A DNA stretch of 64,000 nt from Pseudotabrizicola sp. (GTDB taxonomy: Bacteria > Pseudomonadota > Alphaproteobacteria > Rhodobacterales > Rhodobacteraceae). Location of the stretch: positions 1-64,000 of the forward strand of contig NZ_JAUSNR010000049.1 of the NCBI RefSeq assembly GCF_030656345.1, written 5' to 3'. The number at the start of each line of letters is the position of its first letter. Within the stretch, counting starts at the first letter, position 1. Below are positions 1 through 8,463 of this stretch, piece after piece. Under the pieces are notes generated by a model. It worked only from the letters and a program-made list of their open reading frames with translations. It had not been told where the DNA came from and searched no databases. Both the position numbers and the translations under genes were made by a program.

Positions 1-77
1 ACGGGACCTGCAAAAGCGAGGCCAAGCGCAAGTGTCGCGGCACCGGTGGCAAGGGAACGGGACAAGCGCTTGATCAT
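1..77 (-). CDS. 5' end of an exported T4SS-operon protein (partial)
   Basis: Only the first 25 codons are inside the window; the gene runs off the left edge. The start ATG at 77-75 overlaps the stop of the upstream transglycosylase gene (ATGA), so it belongs to the same operon. The visible residues, MIKRLSRSLATGAATLALG and on, form a Sec signal peptide with a basic n-region and a hydrophobic core. By position after VirB4 it could be a VirB5/TrbJ-like or another periplasmic T4SS subunit, but too little is present to decide. Confidence 0.6.
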   Translation of the reverse strand, partial: MIKRLSRSLATGAATLALGLAFAGP

Positions 78-1252
78 CGCAAACTCTCCAAGGTGAAATC
101 CATGAACTGCCGCTCGGCCGCTTGCGCGGCGGCCATGGCGAGTTGTTCCTCGCTGAGGGGCTGGGTGTGAGCGGCCTTGATCCGGGTCCGGATCGCGACC
201 AGCCGGGCAAGCTCGGCCCGGGCGTAAGTGTTGAGTGCGATGGCCTCGTGCAGGTCTTCGGTCTCACCGATGCGGGTGATGATGTCCTGCACCCGCAAGG
301 CAGCTGCGCGGACCGAGACCAACGAGTAGTCGCCGTAGACACCCGCCCCATGGGCGGAGAGACTGAAGCTCGCGTTCGCCAGAAGGACGGGGTCGATGGT
401 TCCGAGCGCATCGATCCCGCCGACGGCGGCGAGGTAGCTGTTGTACTGCTGCGGGATCACCACGACGTAGTGTTGGGTTTCCGCGAAGGGCGGCACACCG
501 CCATAATCCTGCACGTTGCCCGGTCCTGCGTTGTAAGCGGCAAGCGCGTGGATGATGTTGCCATCGAACATGTTCAGCATCATCGCGAGGTATCTCGCGC
601 CACCCGCGACCTGCAGATAAGGGTCGTCATAATAGGCCGGGTTGATGCCAAGGTCGCTCGCCGTAGCAGGCATGATCTGAGTAAGCCCGAAAGCTCCTGC
701 GGGGGAGCGCGCACCAATCTGGAACCGGCTTTCCTGCCAGATCAGCGCCTGCAGAAGGCAGCGCCACTGCACAAGTGACAAGCCCGCGCGGCTTACGCCT
801 GGTAGTCCGTGGGTGTCGCGCGCGGCGCGGATGATCAGCTCCTCGATCCCTTCCCGGGCATCGCCGAACATCCGGGCTGCGGCCGGGTTGTTGTCCTCAG
901 GCCCATAGAGGCTGGCCGCCGCGCTTTCGACGTCGCCCCCAGATCCCTGAACCGCACCCTGCCCCGCCTCCAGCCCGGCCACGGTGCCTGCGACATCGCC
1001 GGAGCCGAGGGACATCGCGTCCATCAGCCCTTCGAGGGAGGCGAGCTGCTGGCGCTCGATCTCGGCCAGCTCCTCCTCGCGTGTCAGCCGGTCCTGTTGC
1101 AGTGCCAGATCCTGGTCCGTCTGCTCGAGGATCGCCTGCCGTTCTGCGAAGAGCCGCAGGTCGAAGGTCGGCACGCCCTGGGCGACCGCTGGCCCCGCCG
1201 TGGGACCTGCTAGCGCGAGGCCGACCATTGAAAGGGAAAGCCAGGTCCGCAT
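74..1252 (-). CDS. lytic transglycosylase with VirB5-like coiled N-terminus (T4SS)
   Basis: A 392-aa exported protein. Residues 1-24 are a signal peptide ending near AVAQG. Residues about 30-75 are Glu/Gln-rich and look coiled-coil, as in VirB5/TrbJ subunits. Residues about 150-280 hold an SLT-type lysozyme-like domain with the catalytic Glu in IWQESRF, then GAFGLTQIMPATA and [12 protein letters not shown]. It should cleave glycan strands so the secretion channel can cross peptidoglycan, the VirB1 role. The C-terminal 100 residues are helical with no recognised domain. It lies in the VirB operon between the small lipoprotein gene and the partial gene at the edge. The fusion-like build is unusual; whether the N-terminus is truly VirB5-like is inference. 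Confidence 0.8.
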   Translation of the reverse strand: MRTWLSLSMVGLALAGPTAGPAVAQGVPTFDLRLFAERQAILEQTDQDLALQQDRLTREEELAEIERQQLASLEGLMDAMSLGSGDVAGTVAGLEAGQGAVQGSGGDVESAAASLYGPEDNNPAAARMFGDAREGIEELIIRAARDTHGLPGVSRAGLSLVQWRCLLQALIWQESRFQIGARSPAGAFGLTQIMPATASDLGINPAYYDDPYLQVAGGARYLAMMLNMFDGNIIHALAAYNAGPGNVQDYGGVPPFAETQHYVVVIPQQYNSYLAAVGGIDALGTIDPVLLANASFSLSAHGAGVYGDYSLVSVRAAALRVQDIITRIGETEDLHEAIALNTYARAELARLVAIRTRIKAAHTQPLSEEQLAMAAAQAAERQFMDFTLESLR

Positions 1253-1256
1253 GCGT

Positions 1257-1472
1257 TCAGCCGCCCGCCCCCAGCATCACGAAATCGCAGGCCGAGTCGC
1301 GGCGCGTGACTGTGGCGCCCATGGTCGAGATCGTCGTCGTGGCGGCTCCCGACTGCGCGGGTGCGTCGCGAAAGTTGAAGCAGTTGGCCGCTGCGGGGTT
1401 ATGCTGCGCACAGGCCGTCAGGGTCAGGCCGAGGCCAAGCAGCACGGCGCTGCGCATGATGGTACGGATCAT
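1257..1472 (-). CDS. small T4SS-associated lipoprotein (VirB7-like by position)
   Basis: A 71-aa protein with a lipoprotein signal: hydrophobic stretch then the lipobox LTAC with the lipidated Cys at residue 21. The mature part is only 50 residues, with two further cysteines. Its start overlaps the virB4 stop by 4 bases, so it is translationally coupled. Size, lipobox and operon position suggest a VirB7-like outer-membrane anchor or an entry-exclusion lipoprotein. The sequence alone does not decide between them. Confidence 0.6.
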   Translation of the reverse strand: MIRTIMRSAVLLGLGLTLTACAQHNPAAANCFNFRDAPAQSGAATTTISTMGATVTRRDSACDFVMLGAGG

Positions 1473-3865
1473 GTCACTCTCCAGAAATCAGGGCGGTCAC
1501 GGTAGTCAGGGCCGACAAGGGCCTGGCCCTTCTCCATGCCGCCAAGGATGGTCACGAGGGGGCCGAGCGCGCCCAGATCGGCGTCGATCACCACCGCGCC
1601 CCGGTCATCGCGCACGAGCGCGAGCCGCGAGGCGGAGCCGACGCCCAGGAGCACGTCGAGCTCCTTGTCGCTGAGACCCAGCATCGCGTAGTCGGCGGCC
1701 GAGGCGCGGATGTTGGGCAGGAGCACCTGCGTCGGTACGGCTTCCACGATGGTCTTGCCGGTCCGGGTGCGCTCGAGCTGGCTGGCATACTGGGTCATCA
1801 TCACGACGACCGCGTTCTGCTTTCGCGCGGTCACCAGCCAGTTCGAGAGCCGCTCCGCGAAATACGCGTTGTCGAGGGCCTTCCAGGCCTCGTCGATCAC
1901 GATGATCGTGGGCTTGCGATCCTCGATCACCCGCTCGACCCGGCGGAAGAGGTAGGACAGGACCGCCATGCGTTCCCGTTCGCTCTCGGAGTCGAGGATG
2001 CCGGTTAGATCGAATCCCGCGACATCAGCGTCGGTGCTGCCCCCGATTTGGAACGTGTCGTTTGCGTTCGCCCCGAAAATCCAGCCGTAGCGGCCCTCGG
2101 CGGTCCATTCCTGCATCCGCTCGAAGAGATCGCCGTCGTCATCGGTCGAGACGAGGAGCGAGGCGAAGTCCGACCAGTTCCTGAGCCCCGCATTCCCGGC
2201 GCTTGCGTTCTGGCGCACGACCTCCTGCAGGCGGTTGGTCTGCACCGGGGTCAAAGGCCTGTCGCGGCGCTCGAGGAGGCTTGCGAGCCAGTCAGCAAGC
2301 CAGGCCTGACCTCGGGCATCAATCTCGGTCTGCAGGGGGTTGAGCCCCGTGGGCCGTCCGGCGCGCACGGTCGAATAGCTGCCGCCAAGCGCGCGGACGG
2401 CCATTTCCATGCCGGCGCGGTAGTCGAAGACGAAGAGCCGGGCACCTGCGCGCCGGGCCATGGTCATGAGGAAAGCCGCGAGCACGGATTTGCCCGACCC
2501 GGGGCGGCCGAGGATCAGCGTGTGCCCGCCTGTGGGCTCACGGTCCGGCGCGCCCTCTTCGTGGAAGTTGAACCGGAACCCGCTGCGCTCTGGCGTCGGG
2601 AAAAGCGTGATCGGCACGCCCCACGGCACTTCCCGGCCAATCTTGCCGAGCGGCGTGCGATGGAAGGTGGCGAGATCCGCGAAGTTGTGGTTCGTGATCG
2701 CGGCCTTGCGGCTCCGCGCCCCGGTGTTGCCAGGATGCTGCGCCATAAAATGCGCCCGCGCCCCGAAGGCTTCTGAGATCAGGTTGATGCCGGAGGTGGC
2801 GGAGATGTTGCGGATCTCGGCCGCGATATCGTCGAGCTGGCCTCTGGTGCGCGCATAGACGGCCACCGTCATATGGTGTTCCCCGAAGATCAGGCGCTTC
2901 GATTCCAGATCGTCCTGTGCGAGTTCGAGTTCCTGCGCGAGGCTGACGGCCCCGTCATTGGCGGCCTGCATCAGGCGCAACTGCCGCTTGATGCGACCCG
3001 CCATAATGTTGGCATTGATCGGCACAAAGGAGTGTGTGACCACCATGTCGACGGGCAGGTTCAGCTCGTCGAGCATCAGGCTGTCGGTCTTGGCGGGGTA
3101 GTTCTTCACTGCGAAGATCGTGCCGAGCTTGTCGCCGACGGCACCGTCAGAGAGCGCGATGGTCGTGCCGCGGAAGGTGACGCGGGTATTGGCAACATCC
3201 TCGGCGATCACGCCGAGGCGCGATCGCGGGTAGAGCGGGTGCTCTTCGCCGGTGTTCAGAGATCCGAGGAAGCCCAGAAGCTCGCCGGAGCTGGCAGCAA
3301 GGAGGCGGGGTTTCAACTCATCGAAGGATGACAGGAGAAATCCCACGACCTCGTCGAGCTTTCGCAAGCGCCGGGTCGTGTCGGCTGCATGCCGGGCGCG
3401 TCCCGCGCTCAGGCCAAACGGCAGACGGCTGCCGGTCTCCGGGCGCTTCAGCACCGTCAGGGTCAGTGTCTTGTCGCGCAAGCCCGACCGACCCAGATGG
3501 GCCTGCCAACGTTGGTCAACGGCGGCGGCGAACCCTGCGCCCGGGATGGGCGGCAGGGTCACATCGACCGCTTTCGAGACCTTGTGCAAGTAGAAGGAAA
3601 ACTCGGTTCCGACCTGCGCGACGATCCCGGCGAGAAGCCCGCCGATCCGGTCGAGATGCGCATCTTCGCTCGTGGTGCTGTTCACCCCCTCGAGCCGGAT
3701 GCATTGCATCAGCTCATTGCCGCGGGTCCGGATCGTCCGGTCGGTGACAAGGCTGACGTAAGGCAGCATGGACGAGAGCCGCTTCTCCCCCTTGACCCAA
3801 GCAGGCAGTGCGGTGAGCGGATCAAGCGCGGCGGCCACGTCATCGGCAAGTCCATCACGGGGCAT
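1469..3865 (-). CDS. virB4: type IV secretion ATPase VirB4
   Basis: 798 aa, the usual VirB4 length. An N-terminal VirB4/CagE domain (about residues 20-400) precedes a C-terminal RecA-like ATPase. The Walker A motif is GRPGSGKS near residue 455 and the Walker B is TIIVIDEAWKAL near residue 660. VirB4 is the inner-membrane-associated hexameric ATPase that powers pilus assembly and substrate transfer. It overlaps virB3 by 11 bases at its start and the lipoprotein gene at its end, so these genes form one transcription unit. No frameshift or motif loss is visible. Confidence 0.95.
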   Translation of the reverse strand: MPRDGLADDVAAALDPLTALPAWVKGEKRLSSMLPYVSLVTDRTIRTRGNELMQCIRLEGVNSTTSEDAHLDRIGGLLAGIVAQVGTEFSFYLHKVSKAVDVTLPPIPGAGFAAAVDQRWQAHLGRSGLRDKTLTLTVLKRPETGSRLPFGLSAGRARHAADTTRRLRKLDEVVGFLLSSFDELKPRLLAASSGELLGFLGSLNTGEEHPLYPRSRLGVIAEDVANTRVTFRGTTIALSDGAVGDKLGTIFAVKNYPAKTDSLMLDELNLPVDMVVTHSFVPINANIMAGRIKRQLRLMQAANDGAVSLAQELELAQDDLESKRLIFGEHHMTVAVYARTRGQLDDIAAEIRNISATSGINLISEAFGARAHFMAQHPGNTGARSRKAAITNHNFADLATFHRTPLGKIGREVPWGVPITLFPTPERSGFRFNFHEEGAPDREPTGGHTLILGRPGSGKSVLAAFLMTMARRAGARLFVFDYRAGMEMAVRALGGSYSTVRAGRPTGLNPLQTEIDARGQAWLADWLASLLERRDRPLTPVQTNRLQEVVRQNASAGNAGLRNWSDFASLLVSTDDDGDLFERMQEWTAEGRYGWIFGANANDTFQIGGSTDADVAGFDLTGILDSESERERMAVLSYLFRRVERVIEDRKPTIIVIDEAWKALDNAYFAERLSNWLVTARKQNAVVVMMTQYASQLERTRTGKTIVEAVPTQVLLPNIRASAADYAMLGLSDKELDVLLGVGSASRLALVRDDRGAVVIDADLGALGPLVTILGGMEKGQALVGPDYRDRPDFWRVT

Positions 3866-4133
3866 AGCTGTCGCCTCCGTGGAGCTTGCGGTTCGTCGTG
3901 GGCGGGGTTTCCTGCAAAGTGATCACCAGCACATCGAGGAAGTTCGGATCCCAGTCCGCGGCTTTCCAGAGCGCTGGCCAGGCCAGCCCCGCGAAAACGG
4001 CCACCACCCCGCTCTGTACCCAGAGAAACAGGAGCGTTGAGCCGAATAGCCAGACCATGGCGTACATGATCGGCAGGCCCATCAGCTTGGGCGGCCTGAG
4101 AAGGCCGATGAACACGCGGGACTGCTCCGACAT
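3855..4133 (-). CDS. virB3: T4SS inner-membrane protein VirB3
   Basis: 92 aa with two adjacent hydrophobic segments (about residues 20-55) after a short polar N-terminus beginning MSEQSRVFIG, the typical VirB3 layout. VirB3 sits in the inner membrane beside VirB4 and is needed for channel and pilus assembly. It lies between virB2 and virB4 in the canonical order and overlaps virB4 by 11 bases. Confidence 0.88.
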   Translation of the reverse strand: MSEQSRVFIGLLRPPKLMGLPIMYAMVWLFGSTLLFLWVQSGVVAVFAGLAWPALWKAADWDPNFLDVLVITLQETPPTTNRKLHGGDSYAP

Positions 4134-4142
4134 GGTTCTTGC

Positions 4143-4457
4143 TCAGGTCGTCCAGATGGCGGCGACGATGGTGGGCGCCGCGGCGATGCCCGCGATCGCG
4201 ACCACGACCCAGAGCGCCTGACGGAAATCGAGGATGCCGAAGAGCCAGGAGAGGAACACGCCGATCAGTGCGAGCGTGCCGATCACGATGCCCAACGGGC
4301 CGGTGATCGCATCGACGATGCCCTGCAGCAGTGTCTGCACCGGCGAGAGGTCAATACTCTGGGCGAGTGCCGGTCCCGCCAGCACGATTAGGGCAGCCGC
4401 ACCGAGCGCGACAACGGCCCGCGTGTGAAACACAGTTTGAAGGTTCTTGGACGTCAC
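4143..4457 (-). CDS. virB2: T4SS pilin VirB2
   Basis: 104 aa. A long signal peptide (cleavage near ALAQS, residue 33) is followed by two hydrophobic helices separated by a short Phe/Arg-containing loop near [11 protein letters not shown], the hallmark of VirB2/TrbC pilins. The processed subunit forms the conjugative pilus. It follows the transglycosylase gene with a 4-base overlap and precedes virB3 by 9 bases, the standard virB1-2-3-4 order. Confidence 0.9.
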   Translation of the reverse strand: MTSKNLQTVFHTRAVVALGAAALIVLAGPALAQSIDLSPVQTLLQGIVDAITGPLGIVIGTLALIGVFLSWLFGILDFRQALWVVVAIAGIAAAPTIVAAIWTT

Positions 4458-5173
4458 GACAGGTCTCCTCTGAGCCGTTGGAACACGGCTGTCACACGGG
4501 CCACATGGCCTTGGGTTTCTGGGTAAGGGGGGATGCCGCCGTGGCGGGCGACCGCATCGGGTCCGGCATTGTAAGCGGCGAGCGCCAGCGCAGGATCGCC
4601 GAATTGCTCGAGCATCATCAGTAGGTAACGGGCCGAGCCGTCGAGGTTTTGCGAAATGTCGTGGGGATCGACACCAAGATCATTGGCCGTGCCCGGCATC
4701 AACTGACCGAGGCCGATGGCACCGACAGGGCTGAGTGCGCCAGGGTTGTAGGCGCTCTCGACCTCGATGTTTGCGCGGTAGAAGAGCGCCCAGTCCGTGA
4801 CCGACAGACCCGCCTGACGAAGCGCGTCATGGCTGCCGTAGCGCAGTGCCGTGGTCTCGATGGCGTGGAGGATTTCTGGGGAGGCGCGGACGGCCCGCGG
4901 GGTTACTCGCGCAGCAATCTCGCTGGAGGAAGTCTCATCCTCGTCCGATTGCGGGGCCGCAAAGAGAAAGAGGCGATCGGTTTGCGCGGAGCCATCCCTT
5001 GAGAGGGTGCGTAGTGAGCTCGCATCTACTGCGGTGTCGATCAGCCGGCCATCCGGGCCGACCGAGAAGATGAAGCCATCAGCTAGGGCTGCCGGCGCGG
5101 AATAGACGCCGGTTCCGAGGGCAATCGCAACGGCGCAAACGCTGTCAGTTATCCGCGACCAGAACCGGACCAG
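4454..5173 (-). CDS. lytic transglycosylase, VirB1-like
   Basis: The open frame reaches up to 5485, but the upstream third overlaps the 119-aa gene in another frame and is low-complexity Ser/Ala/Arg, so it is probably not translated. A plausible start is the CTG at 5173, giving a basic n-region (VRFWSR), a hydrophobic core and a cleavage site near AALADG. There is no ATG, GTG or TTG at a good place, so the start is uncertain. The mature protein has an SLT domain: catalytic Glu in [21 protein letters not shown] and [13 protein letters not shown]. It is the second transglycosylase of this operon and occupies the virB1 slot before virB2. Confidence 0.78.
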   Translation of the reverse strand: MVRFWSRITDSVCAVAIALGTGVYSAPAALADGFIFSVGPDGRLIDTAVDASSLRTLSRDGSAQTDRLFLFAAPQSDEDETSSSEIAARVTPRAVRASPEILHAIETTALRYGSHDALRQAGLSVTDWALFYRANIEVESAYNPGALSPVGAIGLGQLMPGTANDLGVDPHDISQNLDGSARYLLMMLEQFGDPALALAAYNAGPDAVARHGGIPPYPETQGHVARVTAVFQRLRGDLS

Positions 5174-5504
5174 TCCGGAGTGCGTCGACGCGCCCAGGCG
5201 CAGCGTGCCGTTCGCGTCCACCTTCTTCGAGCGGAATGCTGACGCTCTTGCAGCCCATCTCGGCGAGGAAGCTGACGAGGCCGACGATAGTCTTGAACTC
5301 GCGCACCTTGAGATAGCTGCGGCTGGTGACAAGCATCTTGTCTGCACGCCCGTCTTCCGCGACGGCGCGCACAACCCAAGTACCGTACCAGCTGTTATGG
5401 CGCTTCTCGCCTGCCTCCTTGCAGACCACCTCGAGGAGGTAGCCGTCGGCCAGGAGGCCGCGCAGACCGTCTTCTGTAACCACATTCGGGGCTTCTTCTA
5501 TCAT
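5145..5504 (-). CDS. unknown 119-aa protein, first gene of the VirB operon
   Basis: A soluble, mixed-charge protein without signal peptide or membrane segment. It overlaps the start of the following transglycosylase gene, suggesting translational coupling. It begins [14 protein letters not shown] and contains a block with WYGTWVVRA and [13 protein letters not shown] do not recognise the family. Being first in the operon, directly behind the presumed promoter region at 5505-5699, it could be a small regulator or transfer accessory protein; that is inference from position only. Confidence 0.6.
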   Translation of the reverse strand: MIEEAPNVVTEDGLRGLLADGYLLEVVCKEAGEKRHNSWYGTWVVRAVAEDGRADKMLVTSRSYLKVREFKTIVGLVSFLAEMGCKSVSIPLEEGGRERHAAPGRVDALRTGPVLVADN

Positions 5505-5699
5505 GGCCTTCCCTTGGGTCCTTTTCCTGCCTGAGGTGCAGCATCAGTCCCACGGGGTCGCAACACCGTGGGCGATACAAGACAACATAAATGATAGCAA
5601 GGCAATAATATTGAGTTGACGCAGATCGCCTTGCTCTGATAGCAGTGCTACAGGACGACATTACAACATTAAAGGCGCGAAAGGAGTTTTGCCCTGCAC

Positions 5700-5978
5700 A
5701 TGTTCTGTGCGCGCAAAGCAGCCTTCGTGCTGCTCGCCATGGTGGCATGGCCTCAGGACGCTTTGGCCTCCCCCTGCCTCCCCCCTGAGCGCCCCTACCT
5801 GCCCTCAACTCCGGAAGACATGCGTGCCTATGCCGACCTCCTGAGGGCGGATTTCGAAGGCTACATCGCGGGGGTTCAGGACTACTTCCGCTGTCTCGAT
5901 GCAGAGCGTGCGCGCGCGTTCGCCGAGGCGCAGGAAGTCAGCGCCGAGTACGGGCGGTTTCTTGAAGCCGTCGAATAA
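5700..5978 (+). CDS. small exported protein, function unknown
   Basis: 92 aa with a clear signal peptide (residues 1-23, ending ALAS) and a helical, acidic mature part containing two cysteines (in SPCLPPE and YFRCLDAE) that could form a disulfide. It diverges from the VirB operon and shares its promoter region. I do not recognise the family. Proximity to T4SS genes suggests a periplasmic accessory role, which is inference. Confidence 0.6.
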   Translation: MFCARKAAFVLLAMVAWPQDALASPCLPPERPYLPSTPEDMRAYADLLRADFEGYIAGVQDYFRCLDAERARAFAEAQEVSAEYGRFLEAVE

Positions 5979-6156
5979 GTGACCTGTATGACTTCCCCGG
6001 GGGAAAGGTACCAGTTTGGTGCATGAACCACCCTGCGAGCGAGGTTCCACGCCGGATGGCTTGCACGACCAAGAGCACAACATCAGCTGATTAAATCCGA
6101 TTGCTGTCGTAAATGTTGTATTGTATCGGACGTGTAACTTTGCAGGGAGTCGATAC

Positions 6157-6810
6157 ATGAAGGTGCCAATACGATCACTCACAGCCCTGGGGGTAGCGCT
6201 TGCGGCAATCCTGCCGGGCACGGCTTCCGCCCAGAGCTACCAGGTTGATTGCGCCATCCTCCTCTGCCTCGCGGGTGGCTGGCCGGCTTCAGCGCCATGC
6301 GCTCATGCACGTGCTGTCTTCATCCAGCGGATCACGCCCTGGCCAATCGAGCCACCGCTCCAAATCTGGCGCTGTCCGATGGGAGTGGCGTTCGACGGCC
6401 CTGCACCGCTTTCTCCAATGGAACGGCTCTACGACATCACCCTCAAGGCCGAGCAGGCGATCAGCGTGCCGGATCCCACAGTTCCTCTCGTCCCGGTTCA
6501 AGCTGTCGAGCGTGCAGACGTCGATATCTCGGGTGACGAATTCGACTTCGTCCGGAGCATCCGGGTCTATCACATCCAGTTCAGCCAGCGCCAAAATCGT
6601 GATGGCGATTGCATCCGCTCTGACAGCACGCGCCTTGGTTCCTACGGCACCCAAGGAGACTATCACTGGGCACGTTCGAGTGTGGCCCAGGTTCCTACGG
6701 CATCTGACCTTCCTCGCCCTGGGGGCTGCGGATCCGTCAGCTACCGATCGGTCTTCGTCGATTGGCGGGACCATGCCGGCAACTACGGCTTCGAAGAAGT
6801 CCGATACTGA
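6157..6810 (+). CDS. exported T4SS-locus protein, function unknown
   Basis: About 217 aa from the ATG at 6157, chosen because it begins a signal peptide (MKVPIRSLTALGVALAA, cleavage near ASAQSY); the frame stays open 36 bases further upstream. The mature start is cysteine-rich and conserved-looking (VDCAILLCLAGGWP, then ITPWPIEPP and IWRCPM). From memory, proteins with this block occur beside conjugation genes of alphaproteobacterial plasmids, but I know no function. It likely acts in the periplasm with disulfides. Confidence 0.65.
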   Translation: MKVPIRSLTALGVALAAILPGTASAQSYQVDCAILLCLAGGWPASAPCAHARAVFIQRITPWPIEPPLQIWRCPMGVAFDGPAPLSPMERLYDITLKAEQAISVPDPTVPLVPVQAVERADVDISGDEFDFVRSIRVYHIQFSQRQNRDGDCIRSDSTRLGSYGTQGDYHWARSSVAQVPTASDLPRPGGCGSVSYRSVFVDWRDHAGNYGFEEVRY

Positions 6811-6976
6811 ACCCTCCCCGGGCCAGCGTCGTGTTGGCCTGTTCCTTTAGCCACCTGCACCGGAGGCTGTGCACCGAACCCAAAAAGGGAAACGACGCCA
6901 GACCGAAAAGCCTGACGCCGCGCTAGATAAAACCCCTGAACACGGTTCTTCTAGCGCACTGTCTGAACACCTTCAA

Positions 6977-6997
6977 CCAGCAAAGTATTTTTGCTGG
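6977..6997. promoter_or_regulatory. inverted repeat upstream of the HTH gene
   Basis: CCAGCAAA and TTTGCTGG form an 8-bp perfect inverted repeat with a 5-base AT-rich loop, ending 53 bases before the preferred ATG at 7051. It could be an autoregulatory operator of the HTH protein or a weak terminator; no T-run follows, so an operator is favoured. Confidence 0.4.
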
Positions 6998-7050
6998 CAA
7001 AAATGTTGTTTGCTCTCGGCATGGCATCGGAGTCCTCAGGAGACCCGACC

Positions 7051-7896
7051 ATGGAACCAACGACCGGCCTGATCCTGCGACGGATCACTCAAACGGACCT
7101 TTCCGTATCCGCTCACAAGCTCGCAACGCTGATCCTCGATGGGATAGCGTGGAAGGACGGCTACAACGGCCTATCCCGCGGAACGGCCGCGTTCACTCTC
7201 ACCACGTTGGCAGAGAAGATGGACGTGTCGCGTCAGTATCTGAGCGTCTTGCTGGGAGAACTCGAAGCGTCGAGCCTGAAGCTCGAGCGTGAGAAGCCGA
7301 ACGGCAAGTATGCGCCTTGGCTCTTCCGCTTTGCAGCCTTTGATGAGAGCGAAGGCCCCCACGATGTCGTGTCAAAGGGACACGACACATCACTATCTAG
7401 AGAAGAATCTCACAAAACTATATTCTCTGGGCATATCAACATCGATGAAGCGCCTAACGTGTTCCGAACATGTTGGGCCGAACTGATCAAGGCCGCGAAG
7501 ACGGCACTGCCCTGCTGGAACGTCGACACGCAGGCGATCTGGGAGCGGTTCCTTGCCTTTAACCGGGCACGTGGAAATGCCCGCGTTCCGGCTGGATACT
7601 TGCTCGGGTTCATGCGCCGTTGGCGGACCGGTTCGTCAAGCACGGCTCCAAAAGCTTCATCTGAGCCAGAACCGTTGGCCAAAGAAGATCCCAAGATGCA
7701 GGAGCTTCATGACCAGATCCGCGCCGCGCCGAGTTCCAACCGGGAGTTTCATGCATCGGATCTTTGTAGGCTGATTGGTCAGACCGCCTACGATGCTCGT
7801 GTCCTGGACGTCGTCCGACAGTTCGGCTGTCCAAGGTTTGCTGCAATCCTCGCGGTCCACGGACGTGCCGTAATTGAAGGAGAGATTGCCAGGTAG
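7051..7896 (+). CDS. HTH plasmid-type protein, possible replication or partition factor
   Basis: 281 aa from the ATG at 7051, preceded by AGGAGA at good spacing. An N-terminal helix-turn-helix is visible around residues 45-75 (TLAEKMDVSRQYLSVLLGEL). The middle is variable. A conserved-looking C-terminus contains DARVLDVVRQFGCPRFAAIL. I cannot assign the family; a winged-helix plasmid replication or regulatory protein is plausible given the neighbouring T4SS. A decayed copy of its C-terminal half lies 19.6 kb downstream (27472-27790). Confidence 0.55.
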   Translation: MEPTTGLILRRITQTDLSVSAHKLATLILDGIAWKDGYNGLSRGTAAFTLTTLAEKMDVSRQYLSVLLGELEASSLKLEREKPNGKYAPWLFRFAAFDESEGPHDVVSKGHDTSLSREESHKTIFSGHINIDEAPNVFRTCWAELIKAAKTALPCWNVDTQAIWERFLAFNRARGNARVPAGYLLGFMRRWRTGSSSTAPKASSEPEPLAKEDPKMQELHDQIRAAPSSNREFHASDLCRLIGQTAYDARVLDVVRQFGCPRFAAILAVHGRAVIEGEIAR

Positions 7897-8074
7897 TACG
7901 GTGAACACGACATCGATCGTTTCAAGTGCCTGGCCCTGAACCGCGCTTCTGACAGTGTGCTGCAGCTCGCCAAGCAAGGCGTGTCGATGCGATGGAGATC
8001 AAGGACGCTCCCTTTTGTGGAACTGCTGGTCGATCAGAGGGCTAGAAAAACGCGCTTGCACTATATTTTCATAA

Positions 8075-8447
8075 TGCTAGAAATACCGCAGAAGGAGTAA
8101 CCTCCATGGACATCGACCTTGCGGCATCTCGCCTCGCTGCTCTTGGAAACTCGACGCGCTTGCGCCTGTATCGCTTGCTTGTGCGTGCGGGCGAGACCGG
8201 GCTTTCGATGGGCCAGATTCAGGAAAAGCTGGGCATTCCTGGTTCCACCCTGTCACACCACTGCCGCGCGCTGGTTCAGGTCGATCTGATCCAGCAGGAG
8301 CGGGCTGGCACCTCACTGATCTGCCGTACGAACTACACTGTGATGCGCGGACTGATCGACGATCTGGCTGCCGAATGCTGTGCCGATGCCTGCATCGCGA
8401 GCAAGTGAGCGCATGTCCTCAGCCTCCATATTTCGATATTTCTAGCA
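8075..8447. promoter_or_regulatory. candidate ArsR operators before arsR and before the flavoprotein gene
   Basis: The 10-mer ATTTCTAGCA occurs upstream of the flavoprotein gene (8438-8447), and its complement TGCTAGAAAT upstream of arsR (8075-8084), with another GCTAGAAA half-site at 8041-8048. Shared sites before an arsR and the next gene are what an autoregulating ArsR would leave. The span given covers both sites; the arsR coding region lies between them. Confidence 0.5.
8106..8408 (+). CDS. arsR: ArsR-family arsenic-responsive repressor (C-terminal Cys type)
   Basis: 100 aa, a single winged HTH (residues about 10-75; recognition region GIPGSTLSHHCRAL). It lacks the classical CVC motif in the DNA-binding helix and instead ends in Cys91, Cys92 and Cys96 (ECCADACIASK), similar in spacing to the arsenite site of Acidithiobacillus ferrooxidans ArsR. 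It should repress the arsR-flavoprotein-MFS operon and release DNA on binding As(III). A strong AGGAG precedes the ATG. Confidence 0.9.
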   Translation: MDIDLAASRLAALGNSTRLRLYRLLVRAGETGLSMGQIQEKLGIPGSTLSHHCRALVQVDLIQQERAGTSLICRTNYTVMRGLIDDLAAECCADACIASK

Positions 8448-8463
8448 GAAAAGGAACAGCGGA

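Larger units (their letters stand above)
5582..7009. promoter_or_regulatory. recurring ACAACAT(T) motif in the conjugation-gene intergenic regions
   Basis: The 7-8-mer ACAACAT(T), or its complement, occurs at 5582-5588 and 5663-5670 (between the VirB operon and the 92-aa gene), at 6077-6083 and 6112-6119 (before the 229-aa ORF), and at 7002-7009 (before the HTH gene). All five lie between genes or just before a start. This could be the binding site of a local transfer or replication regulator. The dispersed sites are spanned here as one entry. Confidence 0.35.

Noticed and set aside
5174..5485. N-terminal extension of the VirB1-like transglycosylase
   Set aside because: Low-complexity sequence overlapping a better 119-aa gene in another frame, and it would bury the signal peptide.
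7897..8040. coding remnant after the HTH gene
   Set aside because: One plus-strand frame stays open for about 65 codons, but it has no start, no motif and no match to other parts of the window.
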